DNA of 64,000 bases from positions 85,391,730 to 85,455,729 of the forward strand of contig CM030363.1 in NCBI GenBank assembly GCA_017893485.1, given 5' to 3'. The DNA is from Hemerocallis citrina. Lineage: Eukaryota; Streptophyta; Magnoliopsida; Asparagales; Asphodelaceae. The notes beneath the pieces were generated by a model. It saw only the letters and a program-made list of their open reading frames with translations, searched no databases and was not told where the DNA came from. Of the stretch, positions 32,844 to 45,404 are shown one piece after another; within the stretch, counting starts at the first letter, position 1; every line of letters begins with the position of its first letter. A program made the translations under genes and the position numbers.

Positions 32844-34113
32844 ATTGGTATCAGAGCCGGTATTGGATCTGCGTATTGATTGTTACATCCATGTTGTCCA
32901 ATAAAACTTGTGTTGTATGATAGTCGGTAGATGTAGATCTGTTCTAACTCGGTTTTGCAGGCATCTTAGATCCAACTATTATGGTCCAATGCATGTTTTG
33001 TTTGTGTTGTTGTTGTTTTGTGGATGTAATTATTGTGTTGTTGTTGTTTTGTGGATGTAATTAATATCACGAGGGTTGATCGTGCTTATACTTTTAATTT
33101 TTCAATCTAGATTATGTGTGAACTCCTTCGGGAGCATAGGATTGATGTAATTTTAATTTTATTTTATTTTTATTTTATTTTTCGATCGATCGTGATGGCG
33201 GTGGTGGCTGTTTCTGACGCCGGAGAAGATGTTGTTTTTAGGCAGTCCGGAGATCGACATATGGTTTTCGATGAAGAAATCGGCAGCCAAACCTAAAAAA
33301 AATCAGGAAAGATGGCCAAAAAACCAAGTCGAACCCCGGATAGCTCCGTGCAGGGTCAGATTTGGGATTCGCACAGTCAAGAAAGAATCAGGAAAGATGG
33401 CCATAATAGTTGGATATTTATTTTCAAATTTATTGCCATTATTGCTTATTCTGATTATGCATGTTTATTATTTTGTGATTTTTTTTGAAAAAAACTAGGA
33501 TCACATTAATAATGGACAACATGGACATAAATTAACTAGTAGAAAAACCCTCATTGTTAAATAACTAAGTGGGAGAGGGAATTCATTTAACATGAATCCC
33601 ACGGTCTCCATTGCTGGTTTGTAGGTGATATAATTACACTTGCGTGTTGGCTTTAGTGCTTTCCTCCATATCGGATGAGTATAATTATGGATCACCAGTA
33701 CAAACTTCCTTAGGGATAATTGTAGAAAGTTACCTAGTATGTGTTCACTTCTCCATCTGAAGGAACTCAATACAAGATAATGGACTTAGTATTAAGCAAT
33801 GGTATACACTTAGATACAAATAATGGTATCCTCCCCATCGGAGTCATTGCTATTATTTGTAGGACCAGAGCAAGACCAACAGATTAATTTTATTTGTCAT
33901 AAAGTTGTGTTGACATGATAGTAAAATTAATAGGAAAAACCTACTTGAACAAATATTGAATTTGTATACGTCCACACTATTGTGGCATGCTAAATTCATG
34001 GTGTTTAAGGTGTTGGTGAATTTTTTTTATTGTTTTGAGGGAATCAATATTTAATTAATTCAGAAAGTTTTGCCCTACATAATTTTTTTTATGTGATTCT
34101 CAGGATTTCAAAA
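32844..34113 (+). other. Copia PBS and long 5' leader
   Basis: PBS TGGTATCAGAGCCGG starts at 32846. The 1.25-kb leader has no supported ORF; it contains a 31-bp tandem duplication (units at 33003 and 33034, GTTGTTGTTGTTTTGTGG core). Small ORFs at 33114 and 33229 have no recognisable domain. Confidence 0.7.
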
Positions 34114-34980
34114 ATGGATTCTTTCAGTCCACTTGTGGTGATTCTTAAAGAAAACAAACTTACTGGACCTAATTATATTGACTGGAAATGTAACTTGGAT
34201 ATTGTCTTAATTGCAGAAGAGTACAAATTTGTACTCAATGAAGTATGCCCACCTAAGCCTGATGCTAACTCTGATGAAGAGGTCAAAGAGGCTTATAAGA
34301 AGTGGAATAAGACAGATGAGATGGCGCGGTGTTACATTTTGGCATCTATGTCAAATGTACTGCAGCATCAGCATCAGGCCATGCCCACAGCTTATGATAT
34401 GATGTACAACCTTAAGGAACTCTTCGGACATCAGAGTAGAGCAGCTAGGCAATTTGTTATGAAGAGTTTGATGAGAGCATCTATGGCTGAGGGGACACCG
34501 GTAAAGGATCATGTTCTCAAGATGATGGGTCATCTAAATTAGATGGAGATCCTTGGTGCTGAAATCGATGGGGAAACCTAGGTCGATATCATTCTCGGGA
34601 CTCTGCCTAAAAGTTTTGACTCGTTTTGCCTTAATTACAACATGAACAAAAGGTTGTATACTTTGGCAGAACTTGCAAAAGAACTACAGGATGCTGAAGC
34701 TCTCTTCAAGTAGATTGCCCATGTTTATGTGACTGAAAAGGACTCTACTTCTAAGCCGAAAGGTGGTAAGAAGAAGAAAGTTCAGAAACAAGTAAACTCA
34801 GCAAAGAAGGGCATGGGACATCAAGGCGCTGTGAAAAAGCCGAAAGGCAAGTGTTTCAAGTGCAAAGGGTCAGGACATTGGAAGACTGACTGTCCACTTC
34901 TCAAACAAAAGAACAAAGAAGGTATATCTCATTTACTAGTTGTTGAAACATGTTTAGCGGTGTTATCTACCGGCACCTGG
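34114..34980 (+). pseudogene. gag: Copia Gag (three TAG stops)
   Basis: Starts at ATG 34114 (MDSFSPLVVILKENKLTGPN), a usual copia Gag start. The capsid-like part includes YKKWNKTDEMARCYILASMS and QSRAARQFVMKSLMRASMAE. One CCHC knuckle CFKCKGSGHWKTDC lies at 34852-34893. All three stops in the frame (near 34540, 34579 and 34711) are TAG in places where relatives have Gln, which fits C-to-T change of CAG. The rest of the frame is preserved. Confidence 0.9.
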
Positions 34981-36234
34981 TGTGTAGATACAGGAGCCAC
35001 TAATCATGTCTACAATACATTGCAGGGATTCCAGGAAATCAGACGGCTCAGTGATGGAGAGATATGCTTGTTTATGGGTGAGGCTACAAGAGTAGCGGCC
35101 GTTGCAATAGGAGATGTTACTTTATCTTTTGGAAGAAATAAGTCTTTGACATTGAGAGATTGTCTTTATGCACCTTCACTTAGAAGGAATTTAATTTCTG
35201 TTTCCATGCTAGTTAAGGATGGATATTCAGTTTATTTTAATGACAATATTGTTATTAGAAAAAATAAGCATTTTATCTGTTCTGGTGCATTGGTTGATAA
35301 TCTATATGTCATTAATCCTATTTCGCCCACGATGCAACTTATGGAAATGAATAATATGTCTTCTAACATAAATAAGAGAAAAGAACCATCTTGTATGAAC
35401 CAAACATATCTTTGGCACTTGCGATTGGGGCATGTTAACCTAAGAAGGATTCAAAGACTGGTTAAAGATGGACCTTTGAGTTCATTGGAAGTGGAGGCAC
35501 TACCAGTCTGTGAATCCTGCTTGGTAGGTAAAATGACCAAAAGGCCTTTCAAGGCAAAGGGGTATAGGGCCAAAGATGTGTTGGAATTGGTTCATTCTGA
35601 TTTGTGTGGGCCCATGACTGTCCAGGCTAGAGGTGGCTTTGAATATTTTGTCACATTTACGATTATTCAAGGTGTGGATATATTTATTTGATGCGTCGTA
35701 AGTCTGAGTGCTTTGAGAAATTCAAAGAGTACAAGGCACAAACGGAGAAACGTCATGGAAAATGTATCAAGTCATTACGTTCAGATCGTGGTGGCGAGTA
35801 TCTCTTTGGGGAGTTTAGGGACTATTTGTCAGAGGCTGGGATTACATCCCAATTATCAGCACCTGGAACACCCCAACAGAATGGTGTAGCAGAAAGAAGG
35901 AATATGACTCTTATGGAGATGGTTAGATCAATGATGAGTTATTCAGATTTACCAGATTCGTTTTGGGGATATGCCTTAGAAAATGTAGCTTATATTTTGA
36001 ACTTGGTTCCTTCTAAGTCAGTACCAATTACTCCCACAGAACTGTGGACTGGGCGTAAGCCTAGTCTGAAACATGTTCGGATTTGGGGTAGTCCAGCACA
36101 CGTGCTAAATGGGAAAGCCGATAAGCTGGAATCTCGTACAGAAGTACGCTTGTTTGTAGGCTATCCAAGAGGAACGAAAGGAGGTTTATTTTATAGTCCT
36201 AAGGATCAGAAGGTCATTGTTAGCACCAATGCTT
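34981..36234 (+). pseudogene. pol: Copia protease and integrase
   Basis: Protease active site VDTGATNHVYN at 34984-35016. Integrase zinc motif from LWHLRLGHVNLRRIQRL to CESCLVGKMTKRPF (35410-35550). Catalytic D in HSDLCGPM (35600), D in [10 protein letters not shown] (35790) and E in [10 protein letters not shown] (35875-35905) are all present. A frameshift near 35660 splits it, and a TGA at 36233 ends the second segment where relatives have Arg (CGA-to-TGA fits CpG deamination). [14 protein letters not shown] text and [20 protein letters not shown] mark the C-terminal GKGY-type region. Confidence 0.9.
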
Positions 36235-37364
36235 GATTCTTAGAGGAAGACTATGTCATGAACCATAAACCCATAAATAGAGCTGTTCTAGAAGAACTGA
36301 GAGGTGAGACGCCAAATACTTCAGTACCAACAGTACAACAGGTTGTACCACCAGTAACTGCACAACATATCACAAATGTTACACCACAACCGATAGTGCC
36401 TCGTCGTAGTGGGAGGGTTGTGATACAACTTGATAGATATATGTTCTTGGGAGAGTCGTTAGACTTTGTCCTTGAGGAACAAGATTATGATCCCTGTACC
36501 TACAATGAAGTACTCCAAGATAAAGATGCAGAGTCTTGGCAAAAAGCAATGATATCTGAAATAGAATCTATGGATTCTAATCAAGTCTGGGAGCTTGTAG
36601 AACCACCTATTGGTGTAAAAGCCATTGGATGCAAGTGGGTCTATAAGAGAAAAAGAGGATCAGACGGTAAGGTTGAAACCTTTAAAGCTCGGCTTGTTGC
36701 AAAAGGTTTTACTCAAAGAGAGGGTATTGATTATGAGGAAACTTTTTCGCCAGTAGCCATGCTTAAGTCTATCCGGATTTTTTTATCTATTGCAGCTCAT
36801 CTTGATTATGAGATTTGGCAAATGGATGTCAAGACAGCTTTCCTTAATGGAAGTCTTGAGGAAGACATCTATATGAAGCAACCCGACGGGTTCATTGAAA
36901 AGGGCCAAGAGCATCTTATTTGTAAGCTCAAGAAGTCCATTTGTGGACTTAAGCAAGCTTCCAGATCTTGGAACATATGTTTTGATCAGGTGATAAAATC
37001 CTATGGATTTGATCAATGTCAAGATAAATCGTGTGTATACAAAAAGTGTGACGGAAACGTAGTGGTATTCCTAGTACTTTACGTGGATGACATCTTGCTC
37101 ATTGGAAACAATGTGAAGGTATTATCTAACGTAAGGGTATGGTTATCCAAACAGTTTGATATGAAGGACTTGGGAGAAGTAGGTCACATCCTTGGGATCA
37201 AAGTTCTACGAGATCGCAAGAAAAGGATGTTGGGCTTGTCCCAAGCTTCCTATATCAATACTATACTAACTCGTTTTAGTAAAATTCTAAGAAAGGTTTC
37301 TTACCTTTTAGGCATGGAATTGCCCTATCAAAGGAGCAGTGTCCGAGGACACCTAAAGAGATAG
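36235..37364 (+). pseudogene. pol: Copia reverse transcriptase
   Basis: The same frame continues after the TGA at 36233. RT blocks: [76 protein letters not shown] and catalytic YVDD at 37080-37091. A frameshift at about 37283 moves the connection/RNase H part to another frame. Confidence 0.92.
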
Positions 37365-38061
37365 AGAACATGAAAGCAGTTCCTTATGCTTCAGCAGTAG
37401 GAAGCTTAATGTATGCAATGCTATGTACGAGACCAGATATCTGCTTTGCCGTTGGCATGGTTAGCAGATATAAGTCTAACCCTGCACAAGAGCACTGGAC
37501 TGCCGTAAAGCATATTTTGAAGTACCTGAAAAGGACTAAAGATTACATGCTAGTTTACCAGGCAGATAGTTTAGTTGCCTTGGGGTATACAGACTCAGAT
37601 TTTCAGTCAGATAAGGATTCTAGGAAATCAACCTCAGGTTATGTATTTACTTTGGAAGGTGGAGCCACTATATGGAGGAGTATCAAGCAAAAATGTATTG
37701 CTAATTTTACCATGGAAGCCGAGTATGTGGCAGCCTCTGAGGCAGCCAAAGAAGCGGTTTGGCCCAGAAACTTCCTATTGGACTTGGATGTGGTACCTAA
37801 TTTGCCTAACGCTATTACACTTTATTGTGATAATAGTAGTGCAGTTGCAAATTCGAAGGAACCACGAGCCCATAAGGCAAGTAAACACATTTAGCGTAAG
37901 TACCACCTGATACGAGATTTCGTAAAGAAAGGAAAAGTTGTTGTGATCAAGATAGCATCAGCAGACAACCTAGCTGATCCCTTCACTAAAAGCTTATCAG
38001 CTAAGGCTTTTGATAGTCATGTTGAGGGAATGGGAGTCAGATGCGTAGCAGCATGGCTTTA
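37284..38061 (+). pseudogene. pol: Copia RNase H and C-terminus
   Basis: VPYASAVGSLMYAMLCTRPD (37380-37440), GYTDSDFQSDKDSRKSTSGY (37585-37645), TMEAEYVAASEAAKEAVWPR and YCDNSSAVA (37825) are the copia RNase H signatures with D, E and D retained. A TAG at 37892 interrupts HI.RKYHLIRDF, near the KHI motif; SADNLADPFTKSLS and the end at TAA 38060 are normal. Confidence 0.9.
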
Positions 38062-38124
38062 AGTATAAGTGGGAGATTTGTAACAGTATACTGAAAAGCA
38101 ATGCTTTGAGTATAAGTGGGAGAT
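38062..38124 (+). promoter_or_regulatory. Duplicated polypurine tract region of copia
   Basis: AGTATAAGTGGGAGATT occurs twice (38062 and 38109). Between them is TGTAACAGTATACTGAAAAGC, similar to the first bases of the LTR. Only the second copy abuts the LTR at 38125. Confidence 0.8.
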
Positions 38125-39390
38125 TGTTAGGGTTATATACTGAAAGCATCACTTTTGTATTAACTTTATTTCCTTATTTTTTTTGAATGAGAATCATATG
38201 GGCATATGTTTGCATATTGTGTTTATTATAATATTAATGCAAGTATCTGATATTCTATAAGGTTGATAATATGGTGTGAGGTGACACACAGAAGATCATA
38301 TTATCAGTTTCCTATGGAATATATAAATAGTTCACAACCTAGACGGACTTGGATAATCCATTGGAAAGGTTGTAGTGTAATCTGGTATTAGTCTATCTTG
38401 ACTATAGGTTTACACTAGTACACTTTGTGTGTATTGAACAGGACCACTTGAGGTTGTTCTCTTTGTACTGACTACAAAAGAGAACAAACACCTCTGTTAT
38501 TATGGATGCTTATGCTCTTAATCCAGATATAATAACAGACATGTATATGCAGTGTGCATTACTTTGACTCATAAAAGAGTGAGATTCATTATGGATCAAC
38601 AACCTCCATGAATTGGGTAATAGCAATGTATATATGATGGGCTGTTGATTGTAAAAGGAATCCATGTCCCGATACGTCGGGTTGATGATGTGACTTAAGG
38701 AGCTCATAAGGATTGTCATGTAAACCCTGCAGGTGAATTACATCCGACATGACAAATAAATTTGAGTGGTACTACTTAAGGATAAAAGATGTTGATCAAT
38801 ATAGTTGTCAGTAACTTAATTTGATCGACGGACATTCGATATCTTAACATGGGGAGCTGAACGAGCATATAATAAAAGGAGCCCATAAATATAATTTGGG
38901 ATTAGGAAGGTAGTGCAACAATAGCTCCTTAGTGGACCGAGCTATTGTTAATGGGCCTGGGTTGTGTGTTCGGGCTGAACACGGGATACCCAGATTCGTT
39001 AGGAGACCTAACCCTAATTTCTCCTCATGGTCCCTGCCGTAGCCTTATATATATCCTCTATTCTCTGGCCGTCATCATCATCAGTGATAAGAAGTTTTCT
39101 CTAAATTCGTGATTCACGTAAGGAGAGAAAGAGAGGTCAGCCAAGGAGAAGAAAGGTTGGTAGACCGTCGCCCACACGACGTCCAACCCGAGGAAGGAAT
39201 ACGTACAGAAGATCATGGGATCGCAGACGGCTCGAAGTTGCTAGAAACTATCGTCTTCTTCTCATCGCAGGTATAATTCGTGAACCCTAGATTCCGCTAT
39301 AAAGGGTTAGATCACGTATTAAATCTGTTAAACTTTTATGATCGATACGCACACCAATCCGTGTTCCTGGGATTCATCGTAGTTCCATCA
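38125..39390 (+). repeat. 3' LTR of copia element
   Basis: 1266 bases, same length as the 5' LTR. Differences I see: near 38883, 38929, 39034, 39205, 39216, 39317, 39328 and 39349. Confidence 0.95.
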
Positions 39391-40725
39391 ATTACTTATT
39401 AATGTCTTATTCTTTTGTACTGGTTCATACCATTTTATGAGATTTTAAAACTTAACCTATCACCTATTTATTTTACTCAATTTTCTTTAACCATTGTTAC
39501 TCTATATTTCTTTAAATTTGTTTGATATACTCTCGTATCTCATCTTGCTCACTTGTTTTATTTTTGGACTTTGGTCCTTCTGATTTTTTGCTATGATTTC
39601 TGCTCTCCTTCGCATTTCCTCTATTCATAAAATATTTTAATTTTTTTACTTAATTTTCATTAGATTCTCTAAATCTGCATACTACCTAAATTATTTTTTA
39701 CGTCTTTATTTTATTCTTTCTTAATATTGTCCTTTTGGGATTTTTACTTTGTTATGTCCATTTTTATTCAAGCGTTATGTGTTTATCAAGTTTTTCTGAT
39801 CGATCAATTCTTACTTTTGACTATTTCTTTTACTTATTTGCTAATTGATATTTCAAGATTTTTACTTATATAATGAAACTAATGGTAAAGAAATATTTTC
39901 TTTATGACATTTTGTTTATACCAATTTACGCTTTACGTTTCCATGTAATTTGAACTAGTATAGTTAATTTTACTCTATTTTGTGTTTACAAAATTTTTAT
40001 GTTTGTGTTAAGATTGAATACATCAACTATGGTTTAAGTTTTCGTTCTTTTGTAATTACTATTTATTGCCACCGTTTTCCAATTCTTTAACCTTTTAGAT
40101 TTCTCACTTATTTTGTTTCCACGTCCTAATTAATGATTTGACGCTTACTTTTGTAATATTTAATGAACTTCTTTTGAGTTTTCTTGCATATATATATTTT
40201 GGTCTATTTTGCTCGTTACCCTTTAATGTGTTTTTCGAGTATTGATTGCAATGTCGACATTCACTAGTATACTCATTATTTCTTGTCTTGTACATTCATT
40301 ATTATTAATATTTTCTTTACTTAGCAAAAATTTGTTCGTATTTCTATGTATCTTGACAGCTTATTTTCCAAAAAAAATATATTTTTTATTTTTAAGTATG
40401 TGTTCCTTCGTTGTTTGTATGATTATCAACCTTTTATATTTGAGTTTTATCTCTTCACTTTTGACTTCTTATTCTATAAGAATAGTCTTGCTATTTTCTT
40501 ATGTTTTGTGATTTATCGTGTATTCTATTAGATTTCTTATACTTTTGCTATGTCAGTTTTTGCCTTTTACTCTTCGAGCTATAATTATATGTTATTTTTG
40601 TTTTGCTTAATAATTAAATCCAACTATAAAAATAATGATATTCGAAACTGTATTGTAAGTTTTGTATTTTGTTTTCTTTTCCTTAGAGAAGTTCTGAGGA
40701 CAGAACTTTTCTAAGGGGGGAGTGA
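39391..40725 (+). other. LARD internal domain, right part and PPT
   Basis: Non-coding and T-rich, continuing the composition of 29430-31270. Ends with polypurine tract AAGGGGGGAGTGA (40713-40725). The preceding TTCTGAGGACAGAACTTTTC matches the region before the Tekay PPT (TTCTGAGGACAGATCTCTTC at 8391), direct evidence of shared ancestry. Confidence 0.8.
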
Positions 40726-43700
40726 TGTAATACCCCGCAAAATAAAATGATTTATTTTGCATTATTAAATAATATTAAATTTGTAAAGTTGACTATTTTG
40801 ACTATTTTCTTGAAACTGCAATTATGCACGTGCAACACACGTGTAAAGTTATGAATTTTGAATTTTTAAAATGTTATGGTTAATGATTAATTTTACTTAT
40901 TTATTCATGATATTTTAATTTTCAGATTTATTTAAAATCAATTTAACTATTTTACGAATTTGTCGATTTTACACGTGCAAAATACGTGCAAATATTTTTG
41001 TGCAAATATTCAATTTTAAATTTTTATTAAATTCTCCTACTTATAATTGAGTCTATCCTAAATTTTGGGATTTTTTTGAATAAAGAAACTATTTTTATAA
41101 ATACCTCGAAAGAGAGAGGCTTTTATGTAAAAAGCCGTTTCGATCTAAAATAAATAATGAAAATTCGTTTTTACTTATTTTTGGGCTTTCCATGGTCATC
41201 TTTGAAAATAAAATATATTTAAACTTTATTTAGAGTTGATTTGGTAAAGATTTAAACAAATATGGTGTTTTGCAAATATGAAATTTATGTTGGATCTTGT
41301 GCAAATGTTTTCCTGCAAAGTAAAAGTCAGATATTTTAACTGGAAAATCTAATATTTGTTAGTAGATATTATTTCTGAATTTTCTGGATTTTTACTAATA
41401 TTTTATGATGTATTTGCAAATATTAAAAAAAGGACTTTTGTGCAAAATTGCCACCCTGAGTACAAATCCGAATTTTCTTTATTTTTGGGCTGTGATGGAT
41501 TGTTGTACAACTCAATATTGAAAGGATTTGATTTGATTTTAATTTATTTAACTTAATTTAACTACTTTATAAAGAAAGATTTATCTATGTAAAGTAATAA
41601 TTTGTTAAAGGATGTTTCCATAAACTTGTAAAACCCTAGAAACTCCAGATTTTGGCCTATATTATAGTCACTACAGCCGTCGCTCTCCTCTGCAAAAATA
41701 AAATATATTTTTACCATTAATTTCTTGGAGTTTCAAAGGAGTAATCTTGGATTTTACAAAAGAAGGGCTTTTTCTTATTCTTCATTGAGGTGAGTGACTT
41801 GTTTTGTTTCATTTTGTTTTGTGTATGTTGTATGTGAGTGATACAATTGTTTTGTTTGTTCTTTGAATGTTGTATGTGGTATTTCATCTACTAGAAAGCA
41901 TGTTAGGGTTTGAGTATGAATAAGTACATGATGGATTGGAGGGATTGATGAATTAAAATTTGAAACTTGTGAAACTCTAGTTGTTTATGAATAAAATTGT
42001 ATGTGGGTAACTCGAGATTGATGAATGTCCTATTAGAGATCATGGGTAGGCTATTTTCTTTTGGATTAATGTTGGATTGATCGAATATGGTAGGTTTCAT
42101 GCATTAATCTAATAAAGATGAGATTTTTATCACTTTTGAATATTGGTTGAATGAAACTAGATATGGTAATGTTATAAACTGATTATGTTTGTAAGTCACA
42201 ATGATGATTCAGTTTTGAGAAATGTGGAGGAAGAGTTATGAATCAAGAGATCATGTCTTGAGAATCAAAATTTGGAATTTAGTTGAGTTTGAGGAAATAC
42301 AACCAAATTGGAGATCTTTTCAAGATTTTGGTATTGATATAGTTTGGATCTGAATATGAAGCTATTTCAATGAACAATTAATTTTTAAGAAACTCTATTT
42401 TGTTTGTATGCACAATTCAAGTTTGATGGAAAGAAATTAACTAATCGCTATTTTTATAAATTCAAGTAATTTTGATTTAGTTTTTACGGACTATTGTATA
42501 TCCTACAAGTTGTATTTGATCAAATAAGAAATATGCATTTTGTTTTGTAGAAATCATTTTCATAAAGTAAAACTACATATCGGTTGAAATATGCACAAGT
42601 AAAACTGCAGTCTGCAGGTCGACAGTCGACCGGTTAATTTATACAGTCGACCGTCACTACCTGGCTGTTGTAATTTTCTTGAAGTTTTAAATTATCACGC
42701 GAAACAGTCGACTGAATCATCTTTACAGTCGACTGAGTCTGCTCTGTTTTGATGTCTCCCTAAGACTTGGATTTTTCTCTGGACAGTCGACCTATGACCT
42801 TTTATAGTCGACTTCTATACTTAGAATTATTTTCTTAAAGTATTGGATTTTTCACTCTGGACAGTCGACCGATGGCTTTTATAGTCGACTTATAATACTT
42901 AGAATTATTTTCTCAAAGCTGTTGGATTTTCTCTCTGGACAGTCAACCTATGCATGTCTATAGTCGATTGATACTGATGTATCTTTATATCTTTGAATGT
43001 TTTTTTAAATGATTTATTCTCTAAATGTTTTTAGTCTATAACTTACTATTCTATACTTTATCTTCTACTGAACATATGTTTTCAAGTGGTTTAACTGAGC
43101 AATTTATGTTGGAAGATTAGTTTGGATATTAGGTGTGAGTCTCTAGAGGGTGTGTGTGACCCTAGTATACCGGCAGTTGAGATATTTATGTTTGAGCCTA
43201 TTGAGGCATTTTAGTTGATTAGTTGTTGAGTTATGTCCGGTGGGGTACACCAACTCTAGGATATTCGTAAAGTAATTAAATAGCCAAAATGATAAGGACA
43301 TGCACTAGTGGTGATATGATGAACGAGAACATGGGTTATGGACCTCAGTATAGCTTGCGGTGTGAGATAATCCCCAGAATTATCTAGGTGTGAGTGAAAT
43401 AGTCTCCGGAATTACATGTGGTGTGGGATTGATCTCCGGAATTATCGGGGTCGAAGCAACGCTCATGTGGTATTCATGTGATGAGGTGCCATCGCTTGCG
43501 GTGTGGGGTATTCTCGAAGATTTCCAGGTGTGAGTGAAATAGTCTCCGGAATTATCTGTGGATAGAGATTGACCTCCGGAATTATCGGGGCATGGGCTAA
43601 TACTCGCAGTTTATCTTTATCTCATAGTAGTCATTGTGTTAGGATTAGTTGCATAGCGGGGGATTAAACCCTACAATGTGGAGATGTTAAGGGCTTGCAC

Positions 43701-44269
43701 CGGACCTATGTAGAGTGGGATGCATAGACTCCGACAAGTACGCATTAGAGAGTCAGCATATAGAATTGTGTTTTCTTGACTTGGTTTCATACATGTGTTT
43801 TCCTATTTTCTACACTTGACACTTAGTCTAGTTTCACTTGATGTTTTCATGTTTCCTTGCTATGTCATATCTTATGTATTCTTGTTTATTTCATGTCGTT
43901 TATGATTCTATACTTTACTTATGTTGTTTGTTTTATGTCACTCACACCATTATGGCTGATCCCTTTAGTTTTGGGGGTTAGGGTTATCTCTAGCCTCATA
44001 TTTTACAGATGATTACTTGTAGCTTGGGATTTGGATGCATGAGTTAAAGTGGTGTAATGGGTTATGTAATTTGTAAAAGAAAGTGTTGTAAAGAAGAAAT
44101 TTGTAATTCAAGGTGTTTTGTATTCCGCTGTGCTTTGTAAACAATTGATGTAATAAAAAAATTTAATTTTCCCTGTATTTGGTTGCTATGTTTATGATTA
44201 TATTGAAGTAGATTCTAAAATTGTGCCACGTATTTCTATGATATCATATTGGAAATTTGGGGCGCTACA
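40726..44269 (+). repeat. 3' LTR of LARD (3544 bp)
   Basis: Begins TGTAATACCCC, ends GGGGCGCTACA. Same module order as the 5' LTR; GTCGAC array at 42618-42975, CTCCGGAATTATC array at 43360-43600. Confidence 0.92.
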
Positions 44270-44940
44270 TGGGGTCCCAATCCGAGCGACTGGCATTCCG
44301 AGTTGCTCCTACGGAGAAAATCATGCCGAGCAACAGGAGCCGTCTGATCGCCTCGTGATTCGTGCCGAGATCTGATGGATTGTCCTGATTCAGCCATGCC
44401 AACCAAAATCACATTTTCTCGTGATCCACACCGTCGTGCCTCAAGATTCGTGCATGACCTCCAGATGGACGTCCCAGATTGCGCCACGTCACTCGGAGTC
44501 CCAATCCGAGCATTGGTATTCCGAGCTGCTCATACGGAGAAAATAACGCTGAGCAGCACGAGCCGTCAGATTGCCTCGTGATTCGTACCTCAACCTGATG
44601 GACGATCCTGATTCAGCCACGTGACCAAGTGTAAGATCCACCGATAGATGACCTCGCTGATTCAGCCACGTGACCAAGTGTAAGATCCACCGACAGATGA
44701 CCTCGCGATTCGTGTCGCATCTAGATGGACGTCCCAGATCGTGCCACGTCGCTCGAAATCACAATCCGAGTGACTGGCCTTCCGATCTGCCCACGCGAAG
44801 AAAGTTCTGCCGAGCGATACGAGCTGTCAGATCACTTCGAAACTCGCATCATAATCTGATCAAGATATCAGATTCGTCCACATCGCTTAGCGCCGCCCCA
44901 TCATCTGATCATGCCGAACCGCGCGCCGACACAAGATGAA
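44270..44940 (+). repeat. ~225-bp tandem array, right part
   Basis: Completes the unit broken by the LARD, then further units at 44446 and, decayed, at about 44704. A local 49-bp direct duplication (GATTCAGCCACGTGACCAAG at 44610 and 44659) is also present. Confidence 0.85.
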
Positions 44941-45404
44941 CGGTTCAGATTGTGCCACGTCATCAATTTGGCGATAAATCATTTTATTTTAATTAAAATT
45001 CAAATTAATTATTTAAAAATTGCAAAAAAATAATTAAAAATTCAGAAAAAACAATTAAAAATTCATAAAAATAATTATAAATTCAGGAAAAATATTTTCG
45101 ACCTCCTGGATAAAAAATTATTTGCTAGAATAATTACTTGACACTTCTTGAAATTAGATTATTGCCACGCAAAATTAAACAATTGATTTGAAAAAATAAT
45201 TGAAAAATAGGGAAAAAGCATCAAAAAATCCAGAAGGACCTGAGAGCAAACTTGGGCATGTTACCAGCTCAGAAAAGCACCATCACCCCTTAGACGAGAT
45301 TCGAACCCCCTTTGAGAACTCCGATAAAGCCCTAAACGCCATTAAAACAACAAAACTACTCCCACATGGCTGTAACACACAGTCTTTAAGAGTGGGGGGG
45401 CTCG
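44941..45404 (+). other. Tat 3' region and polypurine tract
   Basis: An A-rich stretch with repeated AATTAAAAATTCA units (44990-45090), then a segment without recognisable coding, ending in AGTGGGGGGG (45391-45400) four bases before the 3' LTR. That is the probable polypurine tract. Confidence 0.65.

Larger units (their letters stand above)
31578..39390 (+). mobile_element. Ty1/copia retrotransposon, young insertion
   Basis: Two 1266-bp LTRs (31578-32843 and 38125-39390) of identical length with about eight differences by eye (over 99% identity). Domain order gag, protease, integrase, RT, RNase H identifies copia. PBS is tRNA-Met type. No target duplication is evident (TATAT left, ATTAC right). 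Coding sequence has stops and frameshifts despite the near-identical LTRs. It sits in the LARD interior. Confidence 0.95.
25640..44269 (+). mobile_element. LARD-like non-autonomous gypsy retrotransposon
   Basis: LTRs of about 3.55 kb bound a non-coding internal domain of about 3.7 kb once the copia insertion is removed. Flanks are TGGAG (25635-25639) and TGGGG (44270-44274), a 5-bp target duplication with one change; the host array unit reads straight across. It has a tRNA-Met PBS, the AAGGGGGGAGTGA polypurine tract and LTR modules like the Tekay element at 3033, but no gag, RT or integrase motif in any frame. Long LTRs, a ~3.5-kb empty interior and intact retrotransposition signals fit the LARD class, mobilised in trans. 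Confidence 0.88.
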
